A DNA stretch of 64,000 nt from CAYIVF01 sp964366875. GTDB taxonomy: Bacteria > Patescibacteriota > Minisyncoccia > Minisyncoccales > Staskawiczbacteraceae. The stretch spans positions 1 to 64,000 of the forward strand of contig CAYIVF010000001.1 in assembly GCA_964366875.1 (NCBI GenBank), in the 5' to 3' direction. This document shows positions 17,385-24,593 of this stretch, one piece after another. Position numbers and translations under genes: made by a program. Under the pieces are notes generated by a model. That model saw only the letters and a list, made by a program, of their open reading frames with translations, was not told the origin of the DNA and did no database searches. The stretch's first letter is position 1; every line of letters starts with the position of its first letter.

Positions 17385-17804
17385 ATGGATAAGAATCAGT
17401 TGATACATAAATTAAACCAAGCACAGGGCATTATTTCCGAGTGTCTTGCCGGCCTGCGAGAAGAAGAAATTAAAAAACCGGAAAAAAACGAGGAGAAGAG
17501 GGAAAAAAGTTTAACTATAGAGATAGATTTTAGCAAGCCAATTCGTCCCTTTTTTAGGGAGTACACAGAGGGTAAAAGCGGACCTAAGAAATTCACCTTA
17601 CTCGTTGCATATTCAACAAAAGGTGATATGTCGCAGTCAGTTTCGTTAAATGAGATCGAAAAACAGTGGAAAAAGATGAAAAGTTTGTTGGGTGGCGATT
17701 TCAATCGTTTTTATTCATCTCAAGCGAAAGATAAAGATTGGGTAGATTCGCCAAAGCAGGGTTTATACGTATTACGTCCGAATTGGAGGGAGGTTCTTAA
17801 TTAG
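17385..17804 (+). CDS. Unknown protein; third gene of the cassette
   Basis: About 139 residues from ATG 17385; an in-frame ATG at 17370 arose from the tandem duplication 17358-17387. The N-terminal helix MDKNQLIHKLNQAQGIISECL is followed by a charged linker and a C-terminal domain FTLLVAYSTKGDMSQSVSLNEIEKQW ... GLYVLRPNWREVL. That domain has the same arrangement as a winged helix with a terminal strand-helix. No catalytic motif recognised. The next gene starts four bases after its stop. Confidence 0.72.
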   Translation: MDKNQLIHKLNQAQGIISECLAGLREEEIKKPEKNEEKREKSLTIEIDFSKPIRPFFREYTEGKSGPKKFTLLVAYSTKGDMSQSVSLNEIEKQWKKMKSLLGGDFNRFYSSQAKDKDWVDSPKQGLYVLRPNWREVLN

Positions 17805-17807
17805 TTT

Positions 17808-18521
17808 ATGAATTTGCCACAAAATATAACAATTTTTCTCAAACAGTTCCCGCTTAAAGATATGAGTGGCGAGCAGGTTTTTGTGGCAATCTGCTATTAT
17901 CTCGCAGGCGCGAAAAAGAGTGTTGAAGTTGAGGTACAAGATATAAAAAGTAAATGGAGTAAAACTCTAATAGGCAAAACTTACAATCCGGCATTTGCAT
18001 ATCGCGCCCAAAGATATTTAAACCCTTGTGGCAAGGGGAGGGTATGTTTGACCGATGAAGGAATTGAATATATTGAGCCTTTGATTCAACCGACATTATT
18101 GTCTAGAATCGGACTCACTGTGTTCAAAAAGGGCAGTGCTTATTCATTTGATAAGTTTCTGCGCGGCATTTTTAAGAAAGCAACGAAAAATGTTGGTATT
18201 GCAGATACATATGTAGCCGGAAACATTTTTGACAACCTTTTAGATGAAATTCCTAAGACTGTGCCGATTCAGTTTCTTTACGGGAGTGATACTGGCGGAT
18301 TTACTTCCAAGTCTATACGATTTGCCAAAGAATATAATTTTCAAATGAAAGAGAGTAGGCAATTTCACGACCGTTTTATCATAGTTGATGGCAGGGGCTA
18401 TATCATAGGCCCATCATTAAAGGATGCGGCAGACAAGAAACCATCCACACTAGTTGTTTTAAGCGATTCTGATTCCAGAAAGTTAGTTAGTCTTTTTTTA
18501 GATTTATGGAGCGGCAAGTAA
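17808..18521 (+). CDS. Winged-helix plus PLD-like (single HKD-type motif) protein
   Basis: A 237-residue protein. Residues 20-90 resemble the winged-helix domain of the neighbours (GEQVFVAICYYLAGAKKSVE ... VCLTDEGIEYIEP). Residues 100-237 look like one phospholipase-D-type half: YVAGNIFDNLLDEIP, FLYGSDTGG, then FHDRFIIVDGRGYIIGPSL. There His187-x-Arg189-x4-Asp194 matches HxKx4D with Lys replaced by Arg. Such single-motif proteins work as dimers, often as nucleases. As the last gene of the cassette it is the likely effector (inference). No signal peptide, so cytosolic. Confidence 0.75.
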   Translation: MNLPQNITIFLKQFPLKDMSGEQVFVAICYYLAGAKKSVEVEVQDIKSKWSKTLIGKTYNPAFAYRAQRYLNPCGKGRVCLTDEGIEYIEPLIQPTLLSRIGLTVFKKGSAYSFDKFLRGIFKKATKNVGIADTYVAGNIFDNLLDEIPKTVPIQFLYGSDTGGFTSKSIRFAKEYNFQMKESRQFHDRFIIVDGRGYIIGPSLKDAADKKPSTLVVLSDSDSRKLVSLFLDLWSGK

Positions 18522-18589
18522 AGATTAAGGAGGAATGTAAGGTGCTTGAAGTCATGCTTCAGTATCTGCTAGAGCCCGAGCTTGAATAA
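18506..18589 (+). CDS. Possible 27-residue peptide overlapping the PLD-like gene end
   Basis: ATG 18506 to TAA 18589 reads MERQVKIKEECKVLEVMLQ and ends YLLEPELE, in a frame shifted from the preceding gene with a 16-base overlap. An AAGGAGG sequence sits inside it at 18527-18533. It could be a translated small protein, a leader, or the tail of a lost gene; nothing identifies a function. Confidence 0.3.
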   Translation: MERQVKIKEECKVLEVMLQYLLEPELE

Positions 18590-18597
18590 TCCTGAAT

Positions 18598-18648
18598 ATG
18601 ACTTGGCCGACAAAAAAATTAGGAGAAATTTATGAAAAATTTAGATAG
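18598..18648 (+). pseudogene. Scrap resembling the start of a type I specificity (HsdS) gene, copy 1
   Basis: ATG followed by a short frame MTWPTKKLGEIYEKFR and a stop. W-x-TKKLGEI is typical of HsdS N-termini. A near copy of the DNA lies at 19064-19084. It overlaps the start of the following gene, so it may only have supplied the ribosome-binding region (AGGAGAAATT) there. Confidence 0.3.
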
Positions 18649-19057
18649 AAGTTTAGACAGCATAAAAGAGGCTAAAAAATTTTCTCTGGAAATGAAAATT
18701 TCTGCTTTACAGGAACTTATTTTGCAGAGATTTCAAGCACTTACAACGATTAGCTCGATAAGTTTTGCCGTTGCTGGAATTATAATTTCAACCAGAGGCG
18801 ATCTAATCCGGAATGAAAAGCTTGCTTTTTTCTCGGCGGCCTTATTTATCGTTATTGCTATTACCAGCTTTGGACGGCATCTATGTTTGATTCGTAGCGA
18901 CATCAAGGCCATAGCTAAAAAGATAAAAGATTTACCAGGCGAAGATTGGAGCAAGCCGCTTGAAGAAAAAGAGTTTAAGGCCGATTGGTGGCCAGAAATA
19001 TTGTATATCATTTTAGTTATTGGTGTTTTGTTATTCGGCTTATCTTTTTGTTTATGA
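18632..19057 (+). CDS. Small membrane protein of unknown function
   Basis: A 141-residue protein with an amphipathic N-terminal helix and three probable membrane spans (about residues 37-55, 66-83 and 122-141, the last ending GVLLFGLSFCL). A charged loop KKIKDLPGEDWSKPLEEKEFK lies between the last two. Good ribosome site AGGAG seven bases before the ATG. Family not recognised; membrane proteins of this size occur in defence islands, but no further evidence supports such a role here. Confidence 0.7.
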   Translation: MKNLDRSLDSIKEAKKFSLEMKISALQELILQRFQALTTISSISFAVAGIIISTRGDLIRNEKLAFFSAALFIVIAITSFGRHLCLIRSDIKAIAKKIKDLPGEDWSKPLEEKEFKADWWPEILYIILVIGVLLFGLSFCL

Positions 19058-19098
19058 AGATTTGGCCAACAAAAAAATTAGGTCGAAAAATTAATTGA
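19054..19098 (+). pseudogene. Scrap resembling an HsdS start, copy 2
   Basis: [14 protein letters not shown] then a stop, overlapping the previous stop codon. The DNA TGGCCAACAAAAAAATTAGG at 19064-19083 repeats 18603-18622 with one change. See copy 1. Confidence 0.3.
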
Positions 19099-19113
19099 GA
19101 AATAATAAAAAAT

Positions 19114-19281
19114 ATGGCAAAGAAAATAAAAGAATCTGAAGGTTTTATAGTTAACTGGGGGAAGAAAAAAAGTAGAATGGTATTTTTCGTACGTTATAAA
19201 GATTTAGTTCCTCCAACTCCGGTTGATCCAATAGACCTTCCGAGGTTTCTTATTGATAAGATTAAGAAAATCAAAAAATAA
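19114..19281 (+). CDS. Hypothetical 55-residue basic protein
   Basis: ATG 19114 to TAA 19281, reading MAKKIKESEGFIVNWGKKKS, then VFFVRYKDLVPPTPVDPIDL and a lysine-rich tail. No family recognised. The 32 bases before its start reappear almost unchanged at 19833-19860. It is followed 13 bases later by the next gene, so it may be the first member of a small operon. Confidence 0.45.
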   Translation: MAKKIKESEGFIVNWGKKKSRMVFFVRYKDLVPPTPVDPIDLPRFLIDKIKKIKK

Positions 19282-19294
19282 AAAAGAGAAAAAT

Positions 19295-19846
19295 ATGATT
19301 GGTTTTTGGCACCCATTTGGTCCTCACGGGGGAGAAACGCGGAAACAAATTATTGAACGAAAACGTAAAGAAATTCAAAAGAACAGATGGACCCTTTGGT
19401 CTTTTCAGTACAGAACGGATAAAACATTAAATCAATGGATTGCTCAAATTAAAAAGAATAAGGGTCGTGTTTTTGTTTTCTGTTCTGACAGCGAGGGCGC
19501 GCGCGATCCAAAAGGTAAGAAATTTTACGCTAAGCAATTTAGGTATCCTACATCTAGTACATGGAACAATATTCCATCTGCAATTGGTATCCCACATCCC
19601 TTCGGTAAAAAACCCCTCGCTTGCGCCTTCAAAGTAAAAAGCATTTATAATCCAGAAGTAATCAGAATACCGAAAGGGATTAAATGGCTTTGTGTGGGAG
19701 AAAATAAGTGGAGAGAGGATAAATTACCCACCAGGGGAGAATATTTGTTAAAATCAGATGGCAGGTGCAAATTAAGGAAGGTTTATAAAATTTTAGAGTT
19801 AGTTTTTCCTTACTTGGTAGTTATAAAAAGTCAAAAAATTAATTGA
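19295..19846 (+). CDS. Conserved-looking hypothetical protein (HPFGPHGGE motif)
   Basis: A 183-residue soluble protein from ATG 19295; an upstream TTG frame extension overlaps the previous gene and is not favoured. Distinctive motifs are FWHPFGPHGGETRKQI, RWTLWSFQYR and FVFCSDSEGARDPKG, with a late IKWLCVGENKW. Trp/His/Gly-rich motifs suggest a small nucleic-acid- or ligand-binding fold, but I cannot place it in a named family. No transmembrane segment. Confidence 0.65.
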   Translation: MIGFWHPFGPHGGETRKQIIERKRKEIQKNRWTLWSFQYRTDKTLNQWIAQIKKNKGRVFVFCSDSEGARDPKGKKFYAKQFRYPTSSTWNNIPSAIGIPHPFGKKPLACAFKVKSIYNPEVIRIPKGIKWLCVGENKWREDKLPTRGEYLLKSDGRCKLRKVYKILELVFPYLVVIKSQKIN

Positions 19847-19938
19847 GAAATAAAAATATGGCGATAGTCAAAAAGAAGCAATTGAAAAGAATGGATTGTA
19901 TATAATTCAATTAACGGATTAAAATTTTTAATAAAAAA

Positions 19939-20178
19939 ATGGACGGGCAGAAGAGGGAAAATGTAAAAATTGGTGCGGAGGTGGATATTGTACTTAAGAA
20001 AGATCAGCCGACTGGAAAGCTTACTCGCGGAAAAGTGGCGGAGATTTTGACGAGCGACAGTTTTCATCATCGCGGGGTTAAAGTGCGGTTGGAAGATGGC
20101 CAAGTCGGCAGGGTACAAAAAGTTTATCCATCATTCCCCAAGATAAATGGTCAAGAATATCAAGAAGGCATAATATAA
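19939..20178 (+). CDS. YwbE family protein (DUF2196)
   Basis: A 79-residue protein almost entirely made of the YwbE pattern: IGAEVDIVLKKDQPTGKLTRGKVAEIL, then HHRGVKVRLEDGQVGRVQKV. The fold is a small beta barrel (KOW/SH3-like by pattern) of unknown biochemical role. The C-terminus ends just after the domain. A strong terminator follows at once. The 92 bases before it contain a short repeat of the 19085 region. Confidence 0.88.
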   Translation: MDGQKRENVKIGAEVDIVLKKDQPTGKLTRGKVAEILTSDSFHHRGVKVRLEDGQVGRVQKVYPSFPKINGQEYQEGII

Positions 20179-20181
20179 ATT

Positions 20182-20210
20182 AAAAATCGCCGCCGCGGCG
20201 ATTTTTAATT
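20182..20210 (+). terminator. Terminator after ywbE
   Basis: Perfect 11-bp stem AAAAATCGCCG/CGGCGATTTTT with a CCG loop, symmetrical A and T runs, probably bidirectional. Confidence 0.92.
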
Positions 20211-20219
20211 TATAAAGGG

Positions 20220-20248
20220 TTGACATCAGCTTTTATAATTATTATAAT
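20220..20248 (+). promoter_or_regulatory. Consensus sigma-70 promoter of an orphan gene cassette
   Basis: TTGACA (20220-20225), 17-base spacer, TATAAT (20243-20248). It precedes a leader of about 145 bases with an AAAGGAGG sequence (20279-20286) and an AGAGAAG/CTTCTCT hairpin before the ATG at 20401. Confidence 0.9.
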
Positions 20249-20400
20249 TTAAAAATCATAGCACACCTTAACCAAGGAAAGGAGGTGAGTATAAAAGCAC
20301 GACACAAAAGCACGACCAATTCGTAGGTGGGTTGTCGGAAGGGCAGAGAAGAGGCACTGTTTTTACAGCTTCTCTAACCCCTTTGCGAAGGATCGACCCT

Positions 20401-20670
20401 ATGTCCAAGAAGATCAAGCGTATGTCGTCATTGACGCCCGAAGAAAGAGAGTTTATCTGTTCCCACGCGCTCCCTGATGGGGACACTGTAGGCGGCAATC
20501 ATGTCTACCGTGTCCGCCAGCTCTTTCACGGAAAGTTTGGCTTTCGGGTCGGCGATGCGACGGTACGTCGTCTTCTGACACAGAAACACTGGCGCAACGG
20601 AAATGGTTCTGGCAGCGGGGCGCAGCCGCCTCGCTACAAGCGGCCGAGTGTTGCGCTTTTGATCCATTAG
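20401..20670 (+). CDS. Orphan GC-rich hypothetical protein
   Basis: An 89-residue protein (MSKKIKRMSSLTPEEREF ...) with GC-rich codons unlike its neighbours. A helix-turn-helix-like stretch VYRVRQLFHGKFGFRVGDATVRRLL is followed by a basic Gly/Ser tail. The frame is open to a TTG at 20332, but the ATG at 20401 has GAAGGAT upstream. It carries its own consensus promoter and terminator, so it is an independent unit. Function unknown; composition suggests transfer. Confidence 0.55.
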   Translation: MSKKIKRMSSLTPEEREFICSHALPDGDTVGGNHVYRVRQLFHGKFGFRVGDATVRRLLTQKHWRNGNGSGSGAQPPRYKRPSVALLIH

Positions 20671-20696
20671 GGATCATCGCCTTTCTTTTTTCGCAT

Positions 20697-20735
20697 GAGC
20701 TGCGGCAAACCCTGTCGTAGCTCTCTCTTTTTTTT
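20697..20735 (+). terminator. Terminator of the orphan gene
   Basis: Stem GAGCTGCGGCA/TGTCGTAGCTC with G-T pairs, loop AACCC, then TCTCTTTTTTTT. Confidence 0.88.
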
Positions 20736-20752
20736 ACAAAAAGAATAGGGGC

Positions 20753-20781
20753 TTGTGCTAAGCTGAAAAATATGCTAAAAT
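20753..20781 (+). promoter_or_regulatory. Promoter of the lepB-hisS-rpsU-yqeY operon
   Basis: TTGTGC, 17-base spacer, TAAAAT (20776-20781) preceded by TATGC (extended -10 type). ATG lies 29 bases downstream. Confidence 0.65.
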
Positions 20782-20810
20782 GAAGAATAAAAATTTAAGA
20801 AAATAGAAAA

Positions 20811-21359
20811 ATGACAGAAAACAAATATTTATCTTTTACCTGGGAGCTTTTTAAGATAGCGGTCATTGCTTTAGTGATAGTGCTGCCTATCCGCTATTTT
20901 TTATTCCAGCCGTTTATAGTGAAAGGAGAATCAATGTCGCCCAATTTTAAATCGGGAGACTATTTGATAGTTGACGAAATCTCTTACAGGTTTGCGGAGC
21001 CCTCTAGAGGCGATGTTATTGTTTTTAAATATCCTAAAGACACAACTCAGAAGTTTATAAAACGGGTGATTGGATTGCCCAATGAAACAGTGGATATAAA
21101 AGATGGGCAGATTTCAATAATGAAAGACGGCAAAAGCTCTGTATTAAATGAAAACTATCTTCCTAAAGATTTAAAGACATACGGAACCGTAAACATTGCT
21201 CTGGGCTCTGGCGAGTTTTTCGTATTAGGAGACAACAGGGAATATTCTTACGACTCTCGAGTATGGGGAGTTATGCCAAAAAAAGATATAATAGGCAAAG
21301 CATTCTTGAGGATTTTCCCGGTAGCAGCCTTGTCTGGAATACCTAGCCCTGCTTATTAA
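20811..21359 (+). CDS. lepB: Signal peptidase I
   Basis: A 182-residue type I signal peptidase. One N-terminal membrane span (residues about 10-30) is followed by the catalytic serine in VKGESMSPNF, the GDYLIVDEIS and RGDVIVFKYP boxes, the general-base lysine in KFIKRVIGLPNE and the final GDNREYSYDSRVWG box. It removes signal peptides from exported proteins such as the large surface proteins in this window. First gene of a four-gene run. Confidence 0.96.
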   Translation: MTENKYLSFTWELFKIAVIALVIVLPIRYFLFQPFIVKGESMSPNFKSGDYLIVDEISYRFAEPSRGDVIVFKYPKDTTQKFIKRVIGLPNETVDIKDGQISIMKDGKSSVLNENYLPKDLKTYGTVNIALGSGEFFVLGDNREYSYDSRVWGVMPKKDIIGKAFLRIFPVAALSGIPSPAY

Positions 21360-21372
21360 TCATATTTTTTTC

Positions 21373-22653
21373 ATGAGCAAAATAAGGTTTCAAAGTTTAA
21401 CCGGCATGCACGATATCTTGCCCGAAGACCAGGTCTATTTTAAAAAGCTCCAAAAAGCAGTAGAAGCTATTGTTGACTATTACGGGTATGAAAAGATAGA
21501 AACCCCTATTTTAGAGTTGACTGAAGTTTTTTCAAAAGCAGTTGGCCAAAATACAGATATTGTGGAAAAGCAAATGTACACATTCAGGACAAAAGGAGGA
21601 GATTTAGTTTCTTTAAGGCCCGAAGGTACGGCTGCCATAATGAGAAGTTATATTGAGCATGGAATGCACAATTTGCCGCAGCCCGTAAAGCTTTGGTATT
21701 TGGGCCCATTTTTCAGATATGAAAGGCCGCAGGCAGGCAGATTCAGGCAGTTTCACCAGTTTGGTTTTGAAGCGTTAGGCGAACAAAACCCTTCTATAGA
21801 CGGACAGATTATACAGATGAGCTACGATGTTTTAAAAGGATTAGGTTTTAAGAATATAAAAATAGAAGTTAACTCAATTGGAGATTCAGAATGCCGTCCG
21901 TATTTTAAAAAAATATTGGCTAGCTATTTCAGATCCCGAAGAGCATCCCTGTGTTCTGACTGCCAGAGAAGATTAAAAGATAATCCCTTGAGGATTTTGG
22001 ATTGCAAAGAAGAAAAGTGCCAGAGAGTAAAAGCGGGAGCTCCCCAGATAATTGACCATCTTTGCGAAAACTGCCATGCGCATTTCAAGCAGGTGTTAGA
22101 GTTTTTAGACGAATTGGAGCTGCCCTACACCTTGAATCCATATTTGGTAAGAGGATTAGATTACTATACTAAAACAGTTTTTGAGATTGTAGAAAATTCC
22201 GAAACTGGCCAAGCGCAGGGAGCTTTACTGGGCGGAGGCAGGTATGACAACTTAGCAAAGACATTAGGCGGCAGAGATACTCCGGCTTGCGGGGCGGCAG
22301 GAGGAGTAGAGCGCATAATATCTTTAATTAAAGCCAAAGAAACCAAAACCCTTCCAAAACAAGAGCCTAAAATATTTTTAGCTCAATTGGGGCAACTGGC
22401 GAAAAGAAAAAGCATGAAGCTGTTTGAGGAATTCAGAGCAGCTAAAATACCGGTAGCTGAATCATTTTCAAAAGATTCATTGAAGACGCAATTAAGGACC
22501 GCCAATAAAATGGGAATAAGATGGGTTTTGATTTTTGGCCAAAAAGAAGCATTGGAAGATTTTATTACTTTGAGAGATATGGATACTGGCACTCAAAAAG
22601 AAATAAAACTTGACAAGGTCGTAAAAGAAATGAAAACTAAAATTAAAAAGTAG
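21373..22653 (+). CDS. hisS: Histidine-tRNA ligase
   Basis: A 426-residue class II aminoacyl-tRNA synthetase. Motif 2 is in YLGPFFRYERPQAGRFRQFHQFG. The histidine-specific boxes LVRGLDYYTKTVFE and ALLGGGRYDNLAKTLGG are intact, as is the C-terminal anticodon-binding domain. A CxxC...CxxC insertion (CSDCQRRL, CKEEKC, CENC) suggests a zinc-binding knob seen in some bacterial HisRS. It charges tRNA-His. Confidence 0.97.
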   Translation: MSKIRFQSLTGMHDILPEDQVYFKKLQKAVEAIVDYYGYEKIETPILELTEVFSKAVGQNTDIVEKQMYTFRTKGGDLVSLRPEGTAAIMRSYIEHGMHNLPQPVKLWYLGPFFRYERPQAGRFRQFHQFGFEALGEQNPSIDGQIIQMSYDVLKGLGFKNIKIEVNSIGDSECRPYFKKILASYFRSRRASLCSDCQRRLKDNPLRILDCKEEKCQRVKAGAPQIIDHLCENCHAHFKQVLEFLDELELPYTLNPYLVRGLDYYTKTVFEIVENSETGQAQGALLGGGRYDNLAKTLGGRDTPACGAAGGVERIISLIKAKETKTLPKQEPKIFLAQLGQLAKRKSMKLFEEFRAAKIPVAESFSKDSLKTQLRTANKMGIRWVLIFGQKEALEDFITLRDMDTGTQKEIKLDKVVKEMKTKIKK

Positions 22654-22654
22654 T

Positions 22655-22873
22655 ATGGTTTTACAAGTAAGAAGAAAAGAAAGAGAAACTTCCCAAAATT
22701 TAGTTCACCGTTTTACTAAGGTTGTAAGGCAATCAGGAGTTTTGCTCCAAATAAGGTCTAAGCAGTTTCACAAGAGGCCTAAGTCAGCCTTGGCAAAAAA
22801 GAGAAGCGCTTTAAGGCGAGTTGAACTTAAAGCCGAGAGAATAAAGCAAGACAAGTTAGCCAAACCCAAGTAA
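22655..22873 (+). CDS. rpsU: Ribosomal protein bS21
   Basis: A 72-residue highly basic protein starting MVLQVRRKERETSQNLVHRF, with the bS21 helix pattern and KRPKSALAKKRSALRRVE. bS21 sits on the 30S platform near the anti-Shine-Dalgarno region. It is packed two bases after hisS and one base before yqeY; rpsU next to yqeY is a frequent bacterial arrangement. Confidence 0.9.
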   Translation: MVLQVRRKERETSQNLVHRFTKVVRQSGVLLQIRSKQFHKRPKSALAKKRSALRRVELKAERIKQDKLAKPK

Positions 22874-22874
22874 T

Positions 22875-23372
22875 ATGTTAAAGCAGCAAATTCAAAATGC
22901 CGTGAATGAGGCATTAAAATCAGGCGACCAGCTGATGGCTGGCACCCTGCGCATGCTTTTAGCTTCTGTTATTACAAAAGAAAAAGAGAAGAGATATAAA
23001 ATTTCAAAGCAAAAACCAGAATTGAAAGAAGAAAATTTAGTAAAAGAATCTTTTTTGACAGATGAGGAAATAATTGAAGTTATATCCTCTGAAATTAAAA
23101 AAAGGAAAGACGCTGTAGTTTTATATGAAAAAGGCAATAGGCAGGAATTGGCAGACAAAGAAAAAAAAGAAATTGAAGTTCTAAAGAAATATTTGCCAGA
23201 GCAGTTGCCAGAAGAGGAGCTAAAGAAATTAGTTGAAGAATCAATCAGCAATGTGGGGGCTAAAGAAATAAAAGATATGGGAAGAATTATGGCAGACTTA
23301 ATGCCAAAAGTAAAAGGCAAGGCAGATTCAGGCGAAATCTCAAGAATTATAAAAGAGCTATTATCTAAATAA
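22875..23372 (+). CDS. GatB/YqeY domain-containing protein
   Basis: A 165-residue YqeY homologue: MLKQQIQNAVNEALKSGDQ, MLLASVITKEKEKR, EVISSEIKKRKDAVVLYEKG, ELADKEKKEIEVLKKYLPEQL and GRIMADLMPKVKGKADSGEIS. It matches the tRNA-binding tail domain of GatB; the free protein's function is uncertain. It is about 17 residues longer than usual because of a charged insertion (residues about 40-57). Last gene of the lepB operon. Confidence 0.92.
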   Translation: MLKQQIQNAVNEALKSGDQLMAGTLRMLLASVITKEKEKRYKISKQKPELKEENLVKESFLTDEEIIEVISSEIKKRKDAVVLYEKGNRQELADKEKKEIEVLKKYLPEQLPEEELKKLVEESISNVGAKEIKDMGRIMADLMPKVKGKADSGEISRIIKELLSK

Positions 23373-23379
23373 CAAAAAG

Positions 23380-23407
23380 AGCCCGGTGGATACCGGGCTT
23401 TTTGTTT
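23380..23407 (+). terminator. Terminator of the lepB operon
   Basis: 8-bp stem AGCCCGGT/ACCGGGCT, loop GGAT, followed by TTTTGTTT. Confidence 0.95.
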
Positions 23408-23438
23408 AATTCGGCTTTACGAAGAAGGTTGCAAAAGT

Positions 23439-23467
23439 TTGACAAAATAATGGAATTTTAGTAGGGT
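23439..23467 (+). promoter_or_regulatory. Promoter of orphan gene 23532
   Basis: TTGACA (23439-23444), 17-base spacer, TAGGGT (23462-23467). Leader of about 58 bases. Confidence 0.7.
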
Positions 23468-23531
23468 AATTTATTGTTCCTTGTGTCACAAGTGTTGCTC
23501 TTTACATCGCAAACCATGGGAGGATGTTGCT

Positions 23532-24089
23532 ATGCACAATCCAAGATTTAGAGATGCTCTGAGCGAACAGTTTGATGCCACGGAAGTTCAGCAAATTGTT
23601 GACTTCGTGGAGAAAGGTTTTTCTCTGAACGGAGAAATTGTTGTTGTTAGCGTTTTTTTCTATGCCAAAGAGCATGGGAAATCGCTAGACGAGGTTTTTG
23701 CGGTTTGCGAAGCAGAATGGATGAGAAGCTGGAAGTATCAGCACCCCGACATAAAGGGCGATCCTGATGCTCCCGGTGCTGCAGGACTTCAAAACAGGGT
23801 TTCGCTGGTCAATATCTACAACGCGCTTGGAATTCCCAACCCTCACGAAGAGGGCAGAAAGATTCCCAAGGAACCGCTGATAATGAAGACCAGAAACTCG
23901 ACCTACAGAATTGGTCCGGCAGATGAAAACGGCGAACGGACCATAGCCAGAGATGGAAAGCCATTGGCATTCTCTCGTTGCAAGATAATCTTTCTCGCCA
24001 AAGGAAAGATCATGCAATGTGTGCCGCTCGGTTGCGCTGATATCCAGCAGTGGACCACATCTTGCATAGAGTCAGTAACTGTTGGTTGA
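23532..24089 (+). CDS. Orphan GC-rich hypothetical protein
   Basis: A 185-residue soluble protein from ATG 23532, chosen because GGGAGG precedes it at 23518-23523; the frame is open from 23481. Segments include RFRDALSEQFDATEVQQIVDFV, EVFAVCEAEWMRSWKYQHPD and TYRIGPADENGERTIARDGKP, with two cysteines near the end. Codon use is clearly GC-richer than the flanking operons. It has its own promoter and terminator. No family recognised. Confidence 0.65.
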   Translation: MHNPRFRDALSEQFDATEVQQIVDFVEKGFSLNGEIVVVSVFFYAKEHGKSLDEVFAVCEAEWMRSWKYQHPDIKGDPDAPGAAGLQNRVSLVNIYNALGIPNPHEEGRKIPKEPLIMKTRNSTYRIGPADENGERTIARDGKPLAFSRCKIIFLAKGKIMQCVPLGCADIQQWTTSCIESVTVG

Positions 24090-24120
24090 TGCCAACGAGT
24101 TTCGACTTATTTTCTCTATT

Positions 24121-24155
24121 GGCTTACGACTCCGGTCGCGAGCCTTTTTATTTTC
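24121..24155 (+). terminator. Terminator of orphan gene 23532
   Basis: Stem GGCTTACGAC/GTCGCGAGCC around TCCG, then TTTTTATTTTCT. Confidence 0.85.
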
Positions 24156-24182
24156 TTTCAAAAATAGGTTAAAATAGAAGAA

Positions 24183-24590
24183 ATGATTGAAATAAACAAT
24201 CTTACAGGTTTTTCTGTGGATAAAAAATTTTTCACAGGGGTTGCAAAAAAAGTTTTAAAAGGCGAAAATAGAGGAAGAGAAAAAATATCTCTGGCTTTTG
24301 TTAATAAAGAAGAGATAAAAAAACTTAACAAAAAATTCCGAAAGAAGAACGAAGCTACTGATGTTCTATCGTTTGAATTAAAAGAAAAGGATTTTTTAGG
24401 CGAAATCGTTATTTGTCCGGAAATTGTAAAAGAAAACGCCACCAAGCGCAAAACGGCCGCAAAGCAAGAAATGGCAAAAGTATTTATACATGGTATTTTG
24501 CACTTGCTGGGGTATGAGCACGAAAAAACGAACAAGGATGCGGAAATAATGGAAAAAAAACAAGAAAAGTATTTATCAAAGCTCAGCTAG
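24183..24590 (+). CDS. ybeY: Endoribonuclease YbeY
   Basis: A 135-residue YbeY with the zinc motif HGILHLLGYEHE (H3xH5xH) near residues 104-115 and the TDVLSFELKEKDFLGEIVICPE segment. It acts in 16S rRNA 3' maturation and 70S quality control. A TAAAAT box ends about seven bases before the ATG with no ribosome site, so translation may be leaderless. ftsA starts three bases after its stop, so ybeY-ftsA-ftsZ are probably one unit. Confidence 0.94.
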   Translation: MIEINNLTGFSVDKKFFTGVAKKVLKGENRGREKISLAFVNKEEIKKLNKKFRKKNEATDVLSFELKEKDFLGEIVICPEIVKENATKRKTAAKQEMAKVFIHGILHLLGYEHEKTNKDAEIMEKKQEKYLSKLS

Positions 24591-24593
24591 TTT

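Noticed and set aside
20332..20400. Longer start of orphan gene 20401
   Set aside because: Starts on TTG inside a hairpin-containing leader; the ATG at 20401 is better placed.
24215..24223. DnaA box inside ybeY
   Set aside because: Lies in conserved-length coding sequence with no promoter nearby; probably chance.
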